A stretch of 64,000 nt of DNA from an uncultured Methanolobus sp. (GCF_963665675.1 NZ_OY762426.1:1984001-2048000), one strand, 5' to 3'. Counted from the first letter of the stretch, positions 8,666-18,022 are shown. Notes: generated by a model from the letters alone, not told the origin. Numbers and translations: made by a program.

Positions 8666-8756
8666 ACAAATCCAGTTTTAATCTTCTTTATTTCCCATAG
8701 CTTCATAAATAGTTATATAATAACAGTCAAATCATTTCTATATTGGAAGCTGGTCA

Positions 8757-9929
8757 ATGTTTGAATTAAGAATTGCCCTGAGGCACATAGGTGCACGAAA
8801 GCGACTCACGTTCTTTGCAGTATTTGCGGTAGCTCTGGCCATAGCTGTTATTGTAGTTCTCATGTCAATGATGACCGGTTTTACCGAGGAACTGATTGAT
8901 TCCACAGTGGAGAACTCACCGCATATTGTGATCACTTCTTTAGATGATCAGGAAGATTATGTGCACTTTTACAGTTATCATTCGCAGCAGATAGCCTCAA
9001 TGGATGGCATAGAAGCAGTGTCGCCTGTATTTGTAGGGCAGGTTGCCATAAGTCACAAGGACAATGCCGAAGGCATCAATCTCAATGGCATTGACCCTGC
9101 TGCCGAGGATAAAGTGATGCGAATATCAGACGACATTGTATCAGGTGACCTTTTTTCTCTCAGCAGAAGTAACAACGGAATTGTGATTGGTGACAAGCTT
9201 GCCGAAGATCTGGAAGTTGTAATGGACGATAAGGTTGATATCATAATGCCCGGTTTTGGGACCAGATCATTTAAGATTATCGGGATATTTGATACCGGAA
9301 CATCCAGTGATGAAAGTATTGCATATGTACGTTTTGATTCTGCTCTCGATTTCTTCCAGGAGAATGGGGTTGCGAGCAAGATCAATGTAAGGGTTACAGA
9401 TCCATTCCAGGCGGATGCTATTGCCGCTTCAATAGAAGGCCGGAAAACTGGCCTTGATGCCGTAAGCTGGATTGAGGCCAACAGTGAGATACTTGGTCTA
9501 ATCAACACCCAGGTTGTTGTTGTCTGGCTTTACTACGGTCTTATCTACATGATAGCAGGTTTTGGAATTGCAAACACGCTTTTCACTGTTGTAATGGATA
9601 AGAAAAAAGAGATTGGAATGCTCATGGCAATGGGTGCGTCAAAGAAAAATATCACAGTAATATTCCTGCTGGAATCGCTGATGCTTGGTACAATGGGTGT
9701 GCTCCTGGGTTGCGTACTTGGCTATCTTGCCTCCACCGCACTGGCATCATACCAGATCGATCTGCCACAGGAAATGTACTTTGGCCTGACGACACTTCCA
9801 CTAAAAACTGACCTGATGAACTATGCCTATGCAATAGTTTTCTCATTCTTCATCAACATAGTTGCAGGAGTCTATCCTGCAAGAAAGGCTGCTGCCCTTG
9901 ATCCTGTGGAAGCAATTGAAAGTGACTGA
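8757..9929 (+). CDS. ABC transporter permease, LolC/FtsX type
   Basis: Membrane permease of 390 residues with the MacB/LolC layout. The first membrane helix is at about 20-42, followed by an extracytoplasmic domain (about 45-255), then three helices in an FtsX domain (about 260-385). It ends with the conserved VAGVYPARKAAALDPVEAIE. It begins MFELRIALRHIGARKRLT, very like the permease at 10644-11801 (MRYELFIALRHIRARKRQT), so the two are paralogues. No ATPase is adjacent. The orphan ATPase at 1610-2305 is a candidate partner by inference. Such transporters extract lipoproteins or export peptides and drugs; the substrate here is unknown. Confidence 0.85.
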   Translation: MFELRIALRHIGARKRLTFFAVFAVALAIAVIVVLMSMMTGFTEELIDSTVENSPHIVITSLDDQEDYVHFYSYHSQQIASMDGIEAVSPVFVGQVAISHKDNAEGINLNGIDPAAEDKVMRISDDIVSGDLFSLSRSNNGIVIGDKLAEDLEVVMDDKVDIIMPGFGTRSFKIIGIFDTGTSSDESIAYVRFDSALDFFQENGVASKINVRVTDPFQADAIAASIEGRKTGLDAVSWIEANSEILGLINTQVVVVWLYYGLIYMIAGFGIANTLFTVVMDKKKEIGMLMAMGASKKNITVIFLLESLMLGTMGVLLGCVLGYLASTALASYQIDLPQEMYFGLTTLPLKTDLMNYAYAIVFSFFINIVAGVYPARKAAALDPVEAIESD

Positions 9930-9999
9930 TGCTTTTTTGAACAAATTATTATTTACTTTAGGAATATATTCTATCTTCATAATAAAAACACGACTGTTT

Positions 10000-10055
10000 G
10001 TTCGTATATGTGCGAAACGTTTATATTCTAATAAGTCGTTTGTATAATTGCGAAC
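10000..10055. promoter_or_regulatory. Two tandem quasi-palindromes flanking a TATA-like box
   Basis: GTTCGTATATGTGCGAAAC (10000-10018) and GTTTGTATAATTGCGAAC (10038-10055) are two copies of the same imperfect inverted repeat. They lie on either side of GTTTATATTC. This looks like a repressor or activator site pair at a promoter for the gene at 10181, although the leader would be long. A further half-site, CGTTCGCAT, lies near 10132. Confidence 0.45.
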
Positions 10056-10180
10056 GGGTCTATTACTTGGTATCTCTCTAGCCACTACCACTCCAATGTC
10101 ACCATTCCTGTGCATTCAACCCCCTTTGCCCGTTCGCATCCCCTATGCTTTTTATTTATTAAGCGTATCAATTAGTTGGT

Positions 10181-10594
10181 ATGAGAGTTGTTATCGAGAC
10201 GCCAAAATACAGTTTTTTCAAATACAATAAACAGGATTCTAGTCAGGGTTCTCGTTTTGTCAAAGAGTTCCTGTCTCCGATTCCAACAATATTCAATTAT
10301 GGTTTTATCGAAGGGAGCCTTGCCGATGACGGTATGGAAAAAGATGTTGTTGTCATAGGTCCCCGTCTTCCACAGGGCACTGTTCTGGAAGTCGATAAGT
10401 CGCATGGTGTTGTAAAGTTTGTAGATGATTCCCTGGAAGACAACAAAGAAGTAGTTTGCAAGGGTGGTTTTTACTCAAAACCGATCTTCTATTTTTATTT
10501 CCATCTTTATGCTACATTCAAAGTTGCATATTACCTGATTCTAAAAAGAAAAATTGCAAATTGCAAATTTAATGGTATATCGTGGTACAACTAA
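10181..10594 (+). CDS. Inorganic pyrophosphatase-like protein
   Basis: 137 residues. The middle (about 33-95: IPTIFNYGFIEGSLADDG ... PRLPQGTVLEVDKSHGVVKFVDD) follows the fold of soluble family I pyrophosphatase around its PYNYGFIP and DGDPLD segments. The catalytic signature D-x-D-P-x-D is degenerate here (DDGMEKD), so hydrolysis of pyrophosphate is doubtful and the protein may have another role. The C-terminal quarter is hydrophobic and basic (YFYFHLYATFKVAYYLILKRK), unlike a soluble enzyme. It is a single gene behind an unusual upstream region with paired quasi-palindromes. Confidence 0.6.
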   Translation: MRVVIETPKYSFFKYNKQDSSQGSRFVKEFLSPIPTIFNYGFIEGSLADDGMEKDVVVIGPRLPQGTVLEVDKSHGVVKFVDDSLEDNKEVVCKGGFYSKPIFYFYFHLYATFKVAYYLILKRKIANCKFNGISWYN

Positions 10595-10643
10595 ATAATG
10601 GGGTACAGGGGCTCAGTCTATAATTAGAACCCTGTAATCCAGT

Positions 10644-11801
10644 TTAATGTGTAGATATCGCTTCCACCGGGTCAAGACTTGCTGCTCTCTGTGCCGGATA
10701 AAGTCCTGCCAGCAGGTTCAGTAGGAAGACAATAGTAATTATAGTCAATACATCTCCCATCCTGACAACAACGGGAATCGTATCAATTCCGTAGGCGCCT
10801 TCAGGAAGCGGATAACTGCCAATTGAAAGTGCCAGTGCCACACCTGCTGCAGTTCCAAGAACAGCTCCTCCAAAACCCAGCATTCCACTCTCGATCAGGA
10901 AAATAGTTCTGATACTTGACTTACTGGCGCCCATTGCCAGTAAAATGCCTATCTCTTTCACTTTACTCATGACTACCATATTCAAAGTGCTGACAACCCC
11001 AAAAGAAGCAATCAGAAGAATGAATCCCAGTGTCACATTGTTGGAAACAGTCTCAATAGCAATGGTCCTCAGTATCTCCGGATTATTGTCAGTCCATCCG
11101 GCGGCATTGTAACCATAGTCCTCGATTATCTGTGCGGTCTCTCTGTCCCGGTTAAAATCAGCCAGTCTCAGGGATATTCCATTGATGACATCTTCAGTAT
11201 CATAGAAATCCTGTGCAGTTTTCAGTGAAGTATATGTAAGACTTTCATCGAGCGCTGTTCCTGTATCATAGATAGCAACAACTTTTAGAGAAACCGGATT
11301 TGAGTTTGGGAATGAAACTTCAACATTGTCTCCGATATCAAGTTCCATGTCCTCTGCGAATTTATCTCCTATAATGATGCTCCTGTCAGAATATGTCAGT
11401 TCATCATAGCTACCTTTGATGATGTCATCTTTTGTGTGCGAAACGGCATCTTCTCTGGAGGCTATTATTCCTTTGATCGCTGCATTTTTAGTGTTGTCCT
11501 TGAATTTAAACGACGCTTCTCCGGTAAGGTAGGGAGAAGACGCAACAACGCCATCAATATTATTTATTTTGTCAACAATGTTCTTGTAGAGGTGAACATA
11601 GTCTTCATCATCCTGTGGGGAAACAACAACATGGGGCAGGTTTTCTACGGTTTTACTGTAGAGCTCCTGGGTAAATCCTGCCATGAATGATTGGGATACC
11701 ATCAGGATCATCACCGCAATGCCAATTGCAGCAACCGATAGAATTGTCTGCCTTTTTCTTGCTCTAATATGACGAAGTGCAATGAACAATTCATAACGCA
11801 T
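10644..11801 (-). CDS. ABC transporter permease, LolC/FtsX type
   Basis: 385 residues with one N-terminal helix, a large external domain, and a three-helix FtsX domain ending LLAGLYPAQRAASLDPVEAIS. It is a paralogue of the permease at 8757-9929. It is preceded 12 bases upstream by the gene for an exported protein (11814-12923), so the two form an operon without an ATPase. AAAGGTG precedes the ATG. The pairing of a COG1361-like exported protein with a permease repeats the design seen three times at 14-27 kb, which suggests that the external protein works with the transporter. Confidence 0.85.
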   Translation of the reverse strand: MRYELFIALRHIRARKRQTILSVAAIGIAVMILMVSQSFMAGFTQELYSKTVENLPHVVVSPQDDEDYVHLYKNIVDKINNIDGVVASSPYLTGEASFKFKDNTKNAAIKGIIASREDAVSHTKDDIIKGSYDELTYSDRSIIIGDKFAEDMELDIGDNVEVSFPNSNPVSLKVVAIYDTGTALDESLTYTSLKTAQDFYDTEDVINGISLRLADFNRDRETAQIIEDYGYNAAGWTDNNPEILRTIAIETVSNNVTLGFILLIASFGVVSTLNMVVMSKVKEIGILLAMGASKSSIRTIFLIESGMLGFGGAVLGTAAGVALALSIGSYPLPEGAYGIDTIPVVVRMGDVLTIITIVFLLNLLAGLYPAQRAASLDPVEAISTH

Positions 11802-11813
11802 CGGTTACACCTT

Positions 11814-12923
11814 TCAGTGTTCTTTCTTTCCGGCTATTATTGCGGCAATAGCAACGAAAACCAGTGAAACAGGTAACATGAAGCCAGGAGATTGTCCGGT
11901 CTGTTCAGGACTTGTATTTGTCTGGTTCACAGATGGTTCATAATCGGACTCGATTATCTTTTCCTCAACATCCAGAATGTCACCGTCATTGCCAATGACT
12001 TCAATGAGAAGCTCATACTCTCCGGTTGTCAGGCGCTCATCCCAGATAGTTTCCACAGTTTCATCATCACTGTTAAGGATAACGGGCGACTTTTCAACAA
12101 CGGATATGAGTTCATTGTCAGCAGTTACGTCAGTCTGGGAAACAGTAAATCTTACTGAACCTTTAAACGGAACCTGTGAGATACCATCGATGGTAGCACT
12201 TGCCCCTATATCATCTTCGTAAGTATCACTGATGAAAACATCATCTTTTGCAGTGAAATCCTCTGTCAATGCGATGTAAGTGACAGACGGTGAGTACAGT
12301 TTTACTTTCACTCTTGCGCTGTAATCTTTATTATTTTCAAGTAAAACATTCCAGTCTTCAGTTACTTCCAGAGGAACTGTACTTGCAGATACCTTCTTCT
12401 CGGAGCCGGAATAAATAACATCGGAGCCATCCATAAGCATGTATTCAATATCTACGAGCACAGCCTCCAAAGGTGTGATCATCACACTGAATCCCTGTGA
12501 GTTCGGTACAAGGTCATCAACTGTGATCCTTGCAATAGTCTGCCTGCCATTCACAAAACTGTACGTGTCTTCGTAGATTGTGCAGTCATCTTTTTTCAGG
12601 GTGCTTGTCACTGTATATTTTCCATCGCTCTTGTCATCAGTATCCCATCTGAATGCTTTTGTAACATCAGAATTGGATGTGATGCTGGCTATGGTAAAAC
12701 TCCTGCTGTCCAGCACATCACCTGAATGTTCCAGAACCATGTCAAGTTCCAGTCCACTAACGGTTCCTGAGCTTTGTAATGTGATGTCACAGGTTTCCAT
12801 GTCAGAGTAGACATTTGTGATAGTCACATCATATTCATTCGATGAACAATCAAGTGCTAAACCAGGCATTACTAAAAGAAGTGCCATAAACATGGCTGAA
12901 AGTGGCAAAAAAGCAGATTTCAT
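11814..12923 (-). CDS. Exported, C-terminally anchored protein of the permease operon
   Basis: 369 residues. Signal peptide at about 1-23 (MKSAFLPLSAMFMALLLVMPGLALDC). Several beta-sandwich-like repeats follow, with alternating charged and hydrophobic strands. Near the end is a Thr/Ser/Pro/Gln-rich linker (NQTNTSPEQTGQSPG), then a membrane helix (FMLPVSLVFVAIAAIIA) and KKEH. It is therefore held at the outer face of the membrane. GGAG stands seven bases before the ATG. It is the first gene of the operon with the permease at 10644-11801. I do not recognise a named domain; the function is probably to help that transporter. Confidence 0.65.
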   Translation of the reverse strand: MKSAFLPLSAMFMALLLVMPGLALDCSSNEYDVTITNVYSDMETCDITLQSSGTVSGLELDMVLEHSGDVLDSRSFTIASITSNSDVTKAFRWDTDDKSDGKYTVTSTLKKDDCTIYEDTYSFVNGRQTIARITVDDLVPNSQGFSVMITPLEAVLVDIEYMLMDGSDVIYSGSEKKVSASTVPLEVTEDWNVLLENNKDYSARVKVKLYSPSVTYIALTEDFTAKDDVFISDTYEDDIGASATIDGISQVPFKGSVRFTVSQTDVTADNELISVVEKSPVILNSDDETVETIWDERLTTGEYELLIEVIGNDGDILDVEEKIIESDYEPSVNQTNTSPEQTGQSPGFMLPVSLVFVAIAAIIAGKKEH

Positions 12924-12999
12924 ATAAGGGCTCCTGTATTTTATTAAGTTATTTTTGATACTATTTATAGCAATCTGTGAGCTTAATTAATATCTTCAT

Positions 13000-13562
13000 A
13001 CTGACTATTGCTCAGAAGCAATTGAAGGAATGGCAAGGTACGGTATTACTCCCGGGAAAGCATATGGAGTCTCCATACCGGTGCTGCGCAGGACTGTGAA
13101 AGGACCGGGCAAAAACCATGAGCTTGCAATGAAACTCTGGGAAGCAGACACTCAGGAAACGCGGGTACTTGCAAGCATGGTAGATGATGTTTCTCAGGTA
13201 ACAGGGGAGCAGATGGATGAGTGGGTAAAAGAGTTCGATTACCGGGAGATATGCGATCAGTGTTGCATGAACCTATTTGAGGACCACTTACATGCCTATG
13301 ATAAAGCCATAGAATGGAGCCATGGTGACGAGGAGTTTGTAAAAAGGTCCGGGTGTAATGATGGCAAGACTTGCCGTGAGTGATAAAAAAGCAGAGGATT
13401 CACAGTTTGAGCAATTCTTTCCTTTATTCAAAGGCACTTAAGATTGCAGAAGAGATTCTCCTAGTTGACTGTCCTGCTGCCAGATGGATAGCCAGAGATG
13501 CCATCAGGGAACTTACCCAAGAAAAAGTCAAACAGAAGTTATTATCCAAAAAAGTGACATGA
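13000..13562 (+). pseudogene. Decayed AlkD-like DNA alkylation repair gene
   Basis: The first reading piece (13030-13383) contains EGMARYGITPGKAYGVSIPVLR and LASMVDDVSQVTGEQMDEWV ... CDQCCMNLF, typical of HEAT-repeat DNA glycosylases of the AlkD/COG4912 group. The frame shifts by one base near 13350. The new frame reads VMMARLAVSDKKAEDSQFEQFFPLF and stops, and a third segment carries ALKIAEEILLVDCPAARWIARDAIRELT, the family's C-terminus. Some 40 middle residues are missing, and the N-terminus lacks about 15. Frameshift plus deletions make a working enzyme very unlikely. Confidence 0.75.
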
Positions 13563-13563
13563 T

Positions 13564-13986
13564 TTATTCAGTAAAACCCTTTATCTGCATTTTGTCCGCT
13601 TCCCTGAATAACGCCATCCCCGTTTTCATCCTTTTAAAGTTCAGACTCTCATAAAATCCTTCTTTGCCAGGGGAGACATATAATATGAAGTTACATTGTG
13701 GAATGCTTTTTATAATCTTATTGACAATCATTTTACCCAAACCTTTGCCTTGGTATGCTTTTGATACAGCCACATCATAAATAGCTGCTTGATATGCATA
13801 ATCTGAGATCGCACGACCAAAGCCGATGAGTTTATCGTCTTCATATACAAATACAACTGTGCAACTATTTTCAAATGCAGTTTTATGGACGTCTCCTTCA
13901 AAATGCGCCATCTGAACACTTTCCAGGATTGAAGATACAGAGTCCCAATCAACGTTTGAGCAATCATACTGAAATCTTATATTCAT
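13564..13986 (-). CDS. GNAT-family N-acetyltransferase
   Basis: About 140 residues from ATG 13986, with GGAGA upstream. The frame runs further back to 14097, but that part (MRSGMSKTHYDKISKKYQ...) overlaps the permease gene end and is not protein-like. The acetyl-CoA site is the motif A stretch VAVSKAYQGKGLGKMIV (Q-x-x-G-x-G), and the C-terminal part reads YVSPGKEGFYESLNFKRMKTGM, as in small-molecule GNATs. The substrate is unknown. It lies immediately downstream of the MacB-type permease on the same strand and could be co-transcribed. Confidence 0.8.
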   Translation of the reverse strand: MNIRFQYDCSNVDWDSVSSILESVQMAHFEGDVHKTAFENSCTVVFVYEDDKLIGFGRAISDYAYQAAIYDVAVSKAYQGKGLGKMIVNKIIKSIPQCNFILYVSPGKEGFYESLNFKRMKTGMALFREADKMQIKGFTE

Positions 13987-14077
13987 AGATACATGTCTCC
14001 TTATTCCCTGGATTTTATTGCAACATAGTGGCAATAATGAAATCTGATATTTTTTGCTAATTTTATCATAGTGCGTT

Positions 14078-15265
14078 TTACTCATACCTGAGCGCATCCA
14101 GCGGTTTCATTCTCGAAGCCTTCCATGCAGGATACATACCTCCCACAAGGCTTGTGGCAATTCCGAAGAAGAATCCCTCTGTAACGTAGAACATGCTTGA
14201 TAGAGTGAACAGGTATGAGGTGTTCCTGACAAGTAGTTCCATTACAAGGTAACTGCCACAGATTGTGAGTATGGCACCTGCCGTACTGGCGATCACTCCA
14301 AGGAACAGTGCTTCAAGCAGAAACATCTTGAGAATGTCTTTTCTTGAAGCTCCAACGGCTTTCATGATACCAATCTCCTTTGTACGTTCCATTGTGGACA
14401 TGAGCATCACATTCAGTATACTCACACCAGCAACAAGCAATGATATGGAGCCAATTCCCATGAGGAAAAGAGAAATTGAACTAAAAACATCGTCAAGGCT
14501 TTCAGTTATCATATTCGTGGCAAAAACGGTGACAAGTTCATCCTTTTTGTTGATACGTTCATCTATCTCATCGGAAACAGTATCTATCTCATCGAGGTCT
14601 TTGACTATGATTATTACCTGATCATATCCTTCGTCTTCATCAGGATAAAGTTTTTCATACATTTCCGCGGATGTAAAAACACCACTGTCAGTACTGATGT
14701 CAAACCCCATTCCTCTTTCTTTTAAGATTCCAACTACCCGGAGTTTCTTATCATCGATCTCTATCTTCTGCCCGAGGGTGAGTTCCATATTATCCGCAAC
14801 GCTGTATCCAACCACGCAATCGGTTGACCCCGGTTTGAAAAAGCGTCCGTCTTCCAGTTCTACAAGTTTTTCCAGGTCTTCTTTCTTGATATCATAAACC
14901 GAAACGTAGGTCTGGTATGTAGTCCCGCCGTCTTTGTATTCTATCACTTCACCACTGGTGGAAACAGGTATTATGTTTTCAATGTTACTTACCTTCCTCA
15001 TCTGATCTATCTGTTTGTCTGTTATGTAATCTTCTCCGGGTGCAGGTGAAACTATGAGTTTGTCCCCTATATCCGCAAAAGATTCCGTGACAGAAAGCTT
15101 CAGGCTGTTCCCAAGTATTCCCATTGAGGATATTGCAATCACCCCAATAATTATTCCGATAGCTGCAAGCACAGTGCGCACAGACTGTCGTTTCAGGTTC
15201 CTTTTTGCCAGTTCAGCATACATGTTGTTACTCAGCAACCCGGAGAGTTCCTTTGTTATCTTCAT
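14078..15265 (-). CDS. MacB-type ABC transporter permease
   Basis: 395 residues. The N-terminal part is RNLKRQSVRTVLAAIGIIIGVIAISSMGILG, followed by an external MacB-type domain (about 55-265) and an FtsX domain with three helices containing MERTKEIGIMKAVGASRKDIL. It ends SLVGGMYPAWKASRMKPLDALRYE. It overlaps the ATPase gene upstream by 4 bases (15262-15265), so translation is coupled. It is the last transporter gene of the minus-strand cluster Yip1, Yip1, exported protein, ATPase, permease. Function: ATP-driven export or extraction of an unidentified substrate, from family knowledge. Confidence 0.88.
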   Translation of the reverse strand: MKITKELSGLLSNNMYAELAKRNLKRQSVRTVLAAIGIIIGVIAISSMGILGNSLKLSVTESFADIGDKLIVSPAPGEDYITDKQIDQMRKVSNIENIIPVSTSGEVIEYKDGGTTYQTYVSVYDIKKEDLEKLVELEDGRFFKPGSTDCVVGYSVADNMELTLGQKIEIDDKKLRVVGILKERGMGFDISTDSGVFTSAEMYEKLYPDEDEGYDQVIIIVKDLDEIDTVSDEIDERINKKDELVTVFATNMITESLDDVFSSISLFLMGIGSISLLVAGVSILNVMLMSTMERTKEIGIMKAVGASRKDILKMFLLEALFLGVIASTAGAILTICGSYLVMELLVRNTSYLFTLSSMFYVTEGFFFGIATSLVGGMYPAWKASRMKPLDALRYE

Positions 15266-16047
15266 TCTATGATCTCTCCGTCCTGTATCCTGATGGTCGT
15301 ATGTGCATACTCTTCCAGTTTCGGATCGTGTGTGACAACAATGACAGTTGTTCCTGCGGCATTCAATTCACGAAGTAATTCCATAATATTGCTACCGGTC
15401 TTTGTGTCAAGATTTCCGGTAGGCTCGTCTGCAAGCAGTATTGGTGGATTGTTTGCCAGTGCTCTTGCAATTGCAACTCTCTGCTGCTGTCCTCCTGACA
15501 TCTCATTCGGTTTATGGTTGGCATATTCAAGCGGAAGATCTGCTTTTTTAAGCACAGAAAGAGCTTTTCTTCTCCTTCTGGCAGGAGATGCACCGTTAAA
15601 TATCATCGGTATTTCTACATTTTCAAGTGCCGTAAGTGTGGGTATGAGGTTGAACTGCTGGAAAATAAATCCTATATTGTTTCTGCGGATTGCAGTAAGG
15701 CCGTCGTCATCAAGTTTTGAAAGATCCACGTTGTTGACCTTTACTTTACCTGATGTGGGCAGGTCAAGGCATCCTATCATGTTCAGAAGTGTGCTCTTTC
15801 CAGAACCGGATGATCCCATGATGGTTACAAAATCACCTTTTTTGATAGCGAAGCTGACACCGTTTAGTGCATGTATCCTGTTTTCTCCGAGAGTGTATAT
15901 GCGTTTTACATTCTGCAACTGTACAATAGGATGTGTTTTAGATGGCGTTTTCTTTACAGTTTTTCCGGATTTTGCAGATGCTACTCTTTTTTTCTTCCTG
16001 ATAGCATCCGTGGGAGATTTTGATTGCTGCATGTGAGCACCGCTCAT
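15262..16047 (-). CDS. MacB-type ABC transporter ATPase with basic N-terminal extension
   Basis: 261 residues with Walker A GSSGSGKST, signature MSGGQQQRVAIARAL, Walker B ILLADEPTGNLDT, and switch THD. The first 40 residues are an extra Lys/Ser/Thr-rich tail (SPTDAIRKKKRVASAKSGKTVKKTPSK), missing in the paralogues at 18947 and 23570; its use is unknown. It overlaps the exported-protein gene by ATGA at 16044-16047 and the permease by 4 bases, a tightly coupled operon. Confidence 0.88.
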   Translation of the reverse strand: MSGAHMQQSKSPTDAIRKKKRVASAKSGKTVKKTPSKTHPIVQLQNVKRIYTLGENRIHALNGVSFAIKKGDFVTIMGSSGSGKSTLLNMIGCLDLPTSGKVKVNNVDLSKLDDDGLTAIRRNNIGFIFQQFNLIPTLTALENVEIPMIFNGASPARRRRKALSVLKKADLPLEYANHKPNEMSGGQQQRVAIARALANNPPILLADEPTGNLDTKTGSNIMELLRELNAAGTTVIVVTHDPKLEEYAHTTIRIQDGEIIE

Positions 16048-17339
16048 TCTGTAAATTCATCCTCTTCGTATTCTGCGTCCATGTAGTCAGGATACTCGTC
16101 CTCATCATCAGCTTCCTGTTCTTCCTCGTTTTCCTCATCCTTCCTTTTTTTCCAGGAGTAGCCCATGACAGCTACGATTACAATTACGATAAGACCAGCA
16201 CCCAGCCAGAGACCGAGTGAACTACCTTCGTCATCACTGCTGGAATATGAGACTCCTGGTGCCGTATCAAGTGAAATCTCCTGGGTGATTGCAGTGTATG
16301 CATTGTCCAAGTCCCTGAATTCTATGAGGATTGGGATTGAGGTAACGTTCTCCGATGTGACACGTGCACTTAACTCGAAACTGCTGAAATCATCTGCTTC
16401 CAGCGTTCCGATGAAATAGCTTGCATAAGGCTGTAGGGGCTTGATATCTTCAATGTCTTCGATTGATACCAACACGTTCTTTGCATCTGTTATGCCGAAA
16501 TTGTTCAGGTCTCCTGAAAGTGTGTATCTGTTTCCTGAGCTTTCAATCTCTATTCCGGTGAAAACAAGTGGAGATTGCTTTATGATTCTTACTTCCTTGG
16601 ATGCAGTGTCGGAATTATGAAGGTTGTCTCCGTTAAAATAGGATGCTGTAAATGAAACGTTAATGTCGCCTTCTTTGTCAGACATTGTATTGAATGTGAA
16701 GGTAGCTGTGGATTTATTTCCTTCAGGGATACTGCCAATGAAATAATCCGACGGATTGAATGTCATGCCTTCTGCATGCGGGGTTACAATGACGCTGGTT
16801 ACATCATTTGGTCTTCTGTTCACGACATCCACGCTGACGGTTGAAACTTCGTTCATCAGGGTTGATGGGAAATTAGACATTATAACCTTTACATTCCTGT
16901 CATCTACTTTTATGGGGATGCGGTAGTTGAGGTCGTACATGTTGCTACCACCGACAATTATCAGGTCAACGAAATGCACACCGTTTGTAATATTTTCCAT
17001 GACTTTTACGTTGAATGTAAGCTTTAATGTGTCTCCGGGACCAAGTAGTCCTACGTCAGTATAACCTTTATCCAGTATCTTCAGATTACTATTGCCGTCA
17101 AGACTTGCACTTGCAATATATGAATTCATATCCAATGTCTCATTATCTTCTTCGACATATATCTCGCCGGTTGCCATGTTGGTTAATGTGACAGTTATTG
17201 TTCCCATATCGCCAGGCATGAATACCTCAGGTTCGATACTATAATCCAGAGTTAGTGTAGGTCTGATCTCAGTTGTCGCAGTAGCTGTAAATGAGAATGT
17301 GGCCAGAAGGACCATGGCCAGAACAATTAATTTTATCAT
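16044..17339 (-). CDS. COG1361-type exported protein of the ABC cluster
   Basis: 431 residues from ATG 17339. The frame is open to 17435, but the start used gives a clean signal peptide, MIKLIVLAMVLLATFSFTATAT. The body has repeated CARDB/S-layer-like beta domains (EPEVFMPGDMGTITVTLTNMATGEIYV). It has a C-terminal membrane helix (LGLWLGAGLIVIVIVAVMGYSWKKRK) and a long acidic cytoplasmic tail (DEENEEEQEADDEDEYPDYMD). The phrase EVFMPGD(M/K/I)GT(I/V) recurs in the proteins at 19675 and 24286, so the three are paralogues. By its place between Yip1 and ATPase genes it is probably an external helper of the transporter. Confidence 0.8.
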   Translation of the reverse strand: MIKLIVLAMVLLATFSFTATATTEIRPTLTLDYSIEPEVFMPGDMGTITVTLTNMATGEIYVEEDNETLDMNSYIASASLDGNSNLKILDKGYTDVGLLGPGDTLKLTFNVKVMENITNGVHFVDLIIVGGSNMYDLNYRIPIKVDDRNVKVIMSNFPSTLMNEVSTVSVDVVNRRPNDVTSVIVTPHAEGMTFNPSDYFIGSIPEGNKSTATFTFNTMSDKEGDINVSFTASYFNGDNLHNSDTASKEVRIIKQSPLVFTGIEIESSGNRYTLSGDLNNFGITDAKNVLVSIEDIEDIKPLQPYASYFIGTLEADDFSSFELSARVTSENVTSIPILIEFRDLDNAYTAITQEISLDTAPGVSYSSSDDEGSSLGLWLGAGLIVIVIVAVMGYSWKKRKDEENEEEQEADDEDEYPDYMDAEYEEDEFTE

Positions 17340-17343
17340 ATTT

Positions 17344-17994
17344 TTACCACATGAGTATCTGTCTGAATTGAAACAGAGTATAAAGTATAGATAGAACAAC
17401 AGGAATTGCAACCGGAATTGCCGCATTTTTAACACTTATGTTCCTGGAATGAGCCAGTCCGTAAGTCCATATATACCCACTCCATAGTGTAAAGATAATT
17501 ATTATCACCGGGGCTATTTTTAAAGTAGGGTCCGCTATAATAGCTTCACCGGATAATCCGGGGTTATTGATGGCATTTCCAACTGTTGCCAGTAATTCGT
17601 TTCCATACAGGACTTCCAGAATTGATCTGAATATCTTTGGAATAAATCCGTAAGATACGAATTCCATTACTCTTAAAAAATCCCCTTCGCCGTTGAATAT
17701 TGAAGAAACAACATGGAAGAGTGCGCTATACAGGAGCCACCATAACAGTGTACCAATTATAGCAACGAAAATCCCGATAACAAATCTGACTATGAGCATA
17801 ATAGATACAAATTCACCCACTCCGTTTTCTCCCAGCCCATCAAATAACCCAACTGCTCCGACTGTGAGTATAAATGAACTCATGATCTTTGCCACTATCA
17901 CAAGTGCAATGATTGCTATTGGTGTTTTCCATTCGATCTCTTCGTTGATCTTCTTTCCAAAAAAAGATTCAGGATTTGTCAGTACTTCCAGCAT
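17344..17994 (-). CDS. Yip1-domain membrane protein
   Basis: About 216 residues from ATG 17994, preceded by GGTGG; the frame extends to 18006. It begins MLEVLTNPESFFGKKINEEIEWKTPIAI and has five or so hydrophobic helices with FVSYGFIPKI in the middle, as in the Yip1 family (PF04893) of multi-spanning proteins. It is a close paralogue of the next gene upstream. It lies 4 bases ahead of the exported-protein gene and is surely in the same transcript. The molecular role of archaeal Yip1 proteins is not established. Confidence 0.75.
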   Translation of the reverse strand: MLEVLTNPESFFGKKINEEIEWKTPIAIIALVIVAKIMSSFILTVGAVGLFDGLGENGVGEFVSIMLIVRFVIGIFVAIIGTLLWWLLYSALFHVVSSIFNGEGDFLRVMEFVSYGFIPKIFRSILEVLYGNELLATVGNAINNPGLSGEAIIADPTLKIAPVIIIIFTLWSGYIWTYGLAHSRNISVKNAAIPVAIPVVLSILYTLFQFRQILMW

Positions 17995-18022
17995 TATTCC
18001 ACCCAATTTGCGTGTTTTTGCC

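Noticed and set aside
10048..10230. 60-residue frame upstream of the PPase-like gene
   Set aside because: It overlaps the operator-like repeats and the start of the PPase-like gene, and the translation is not protein-like.
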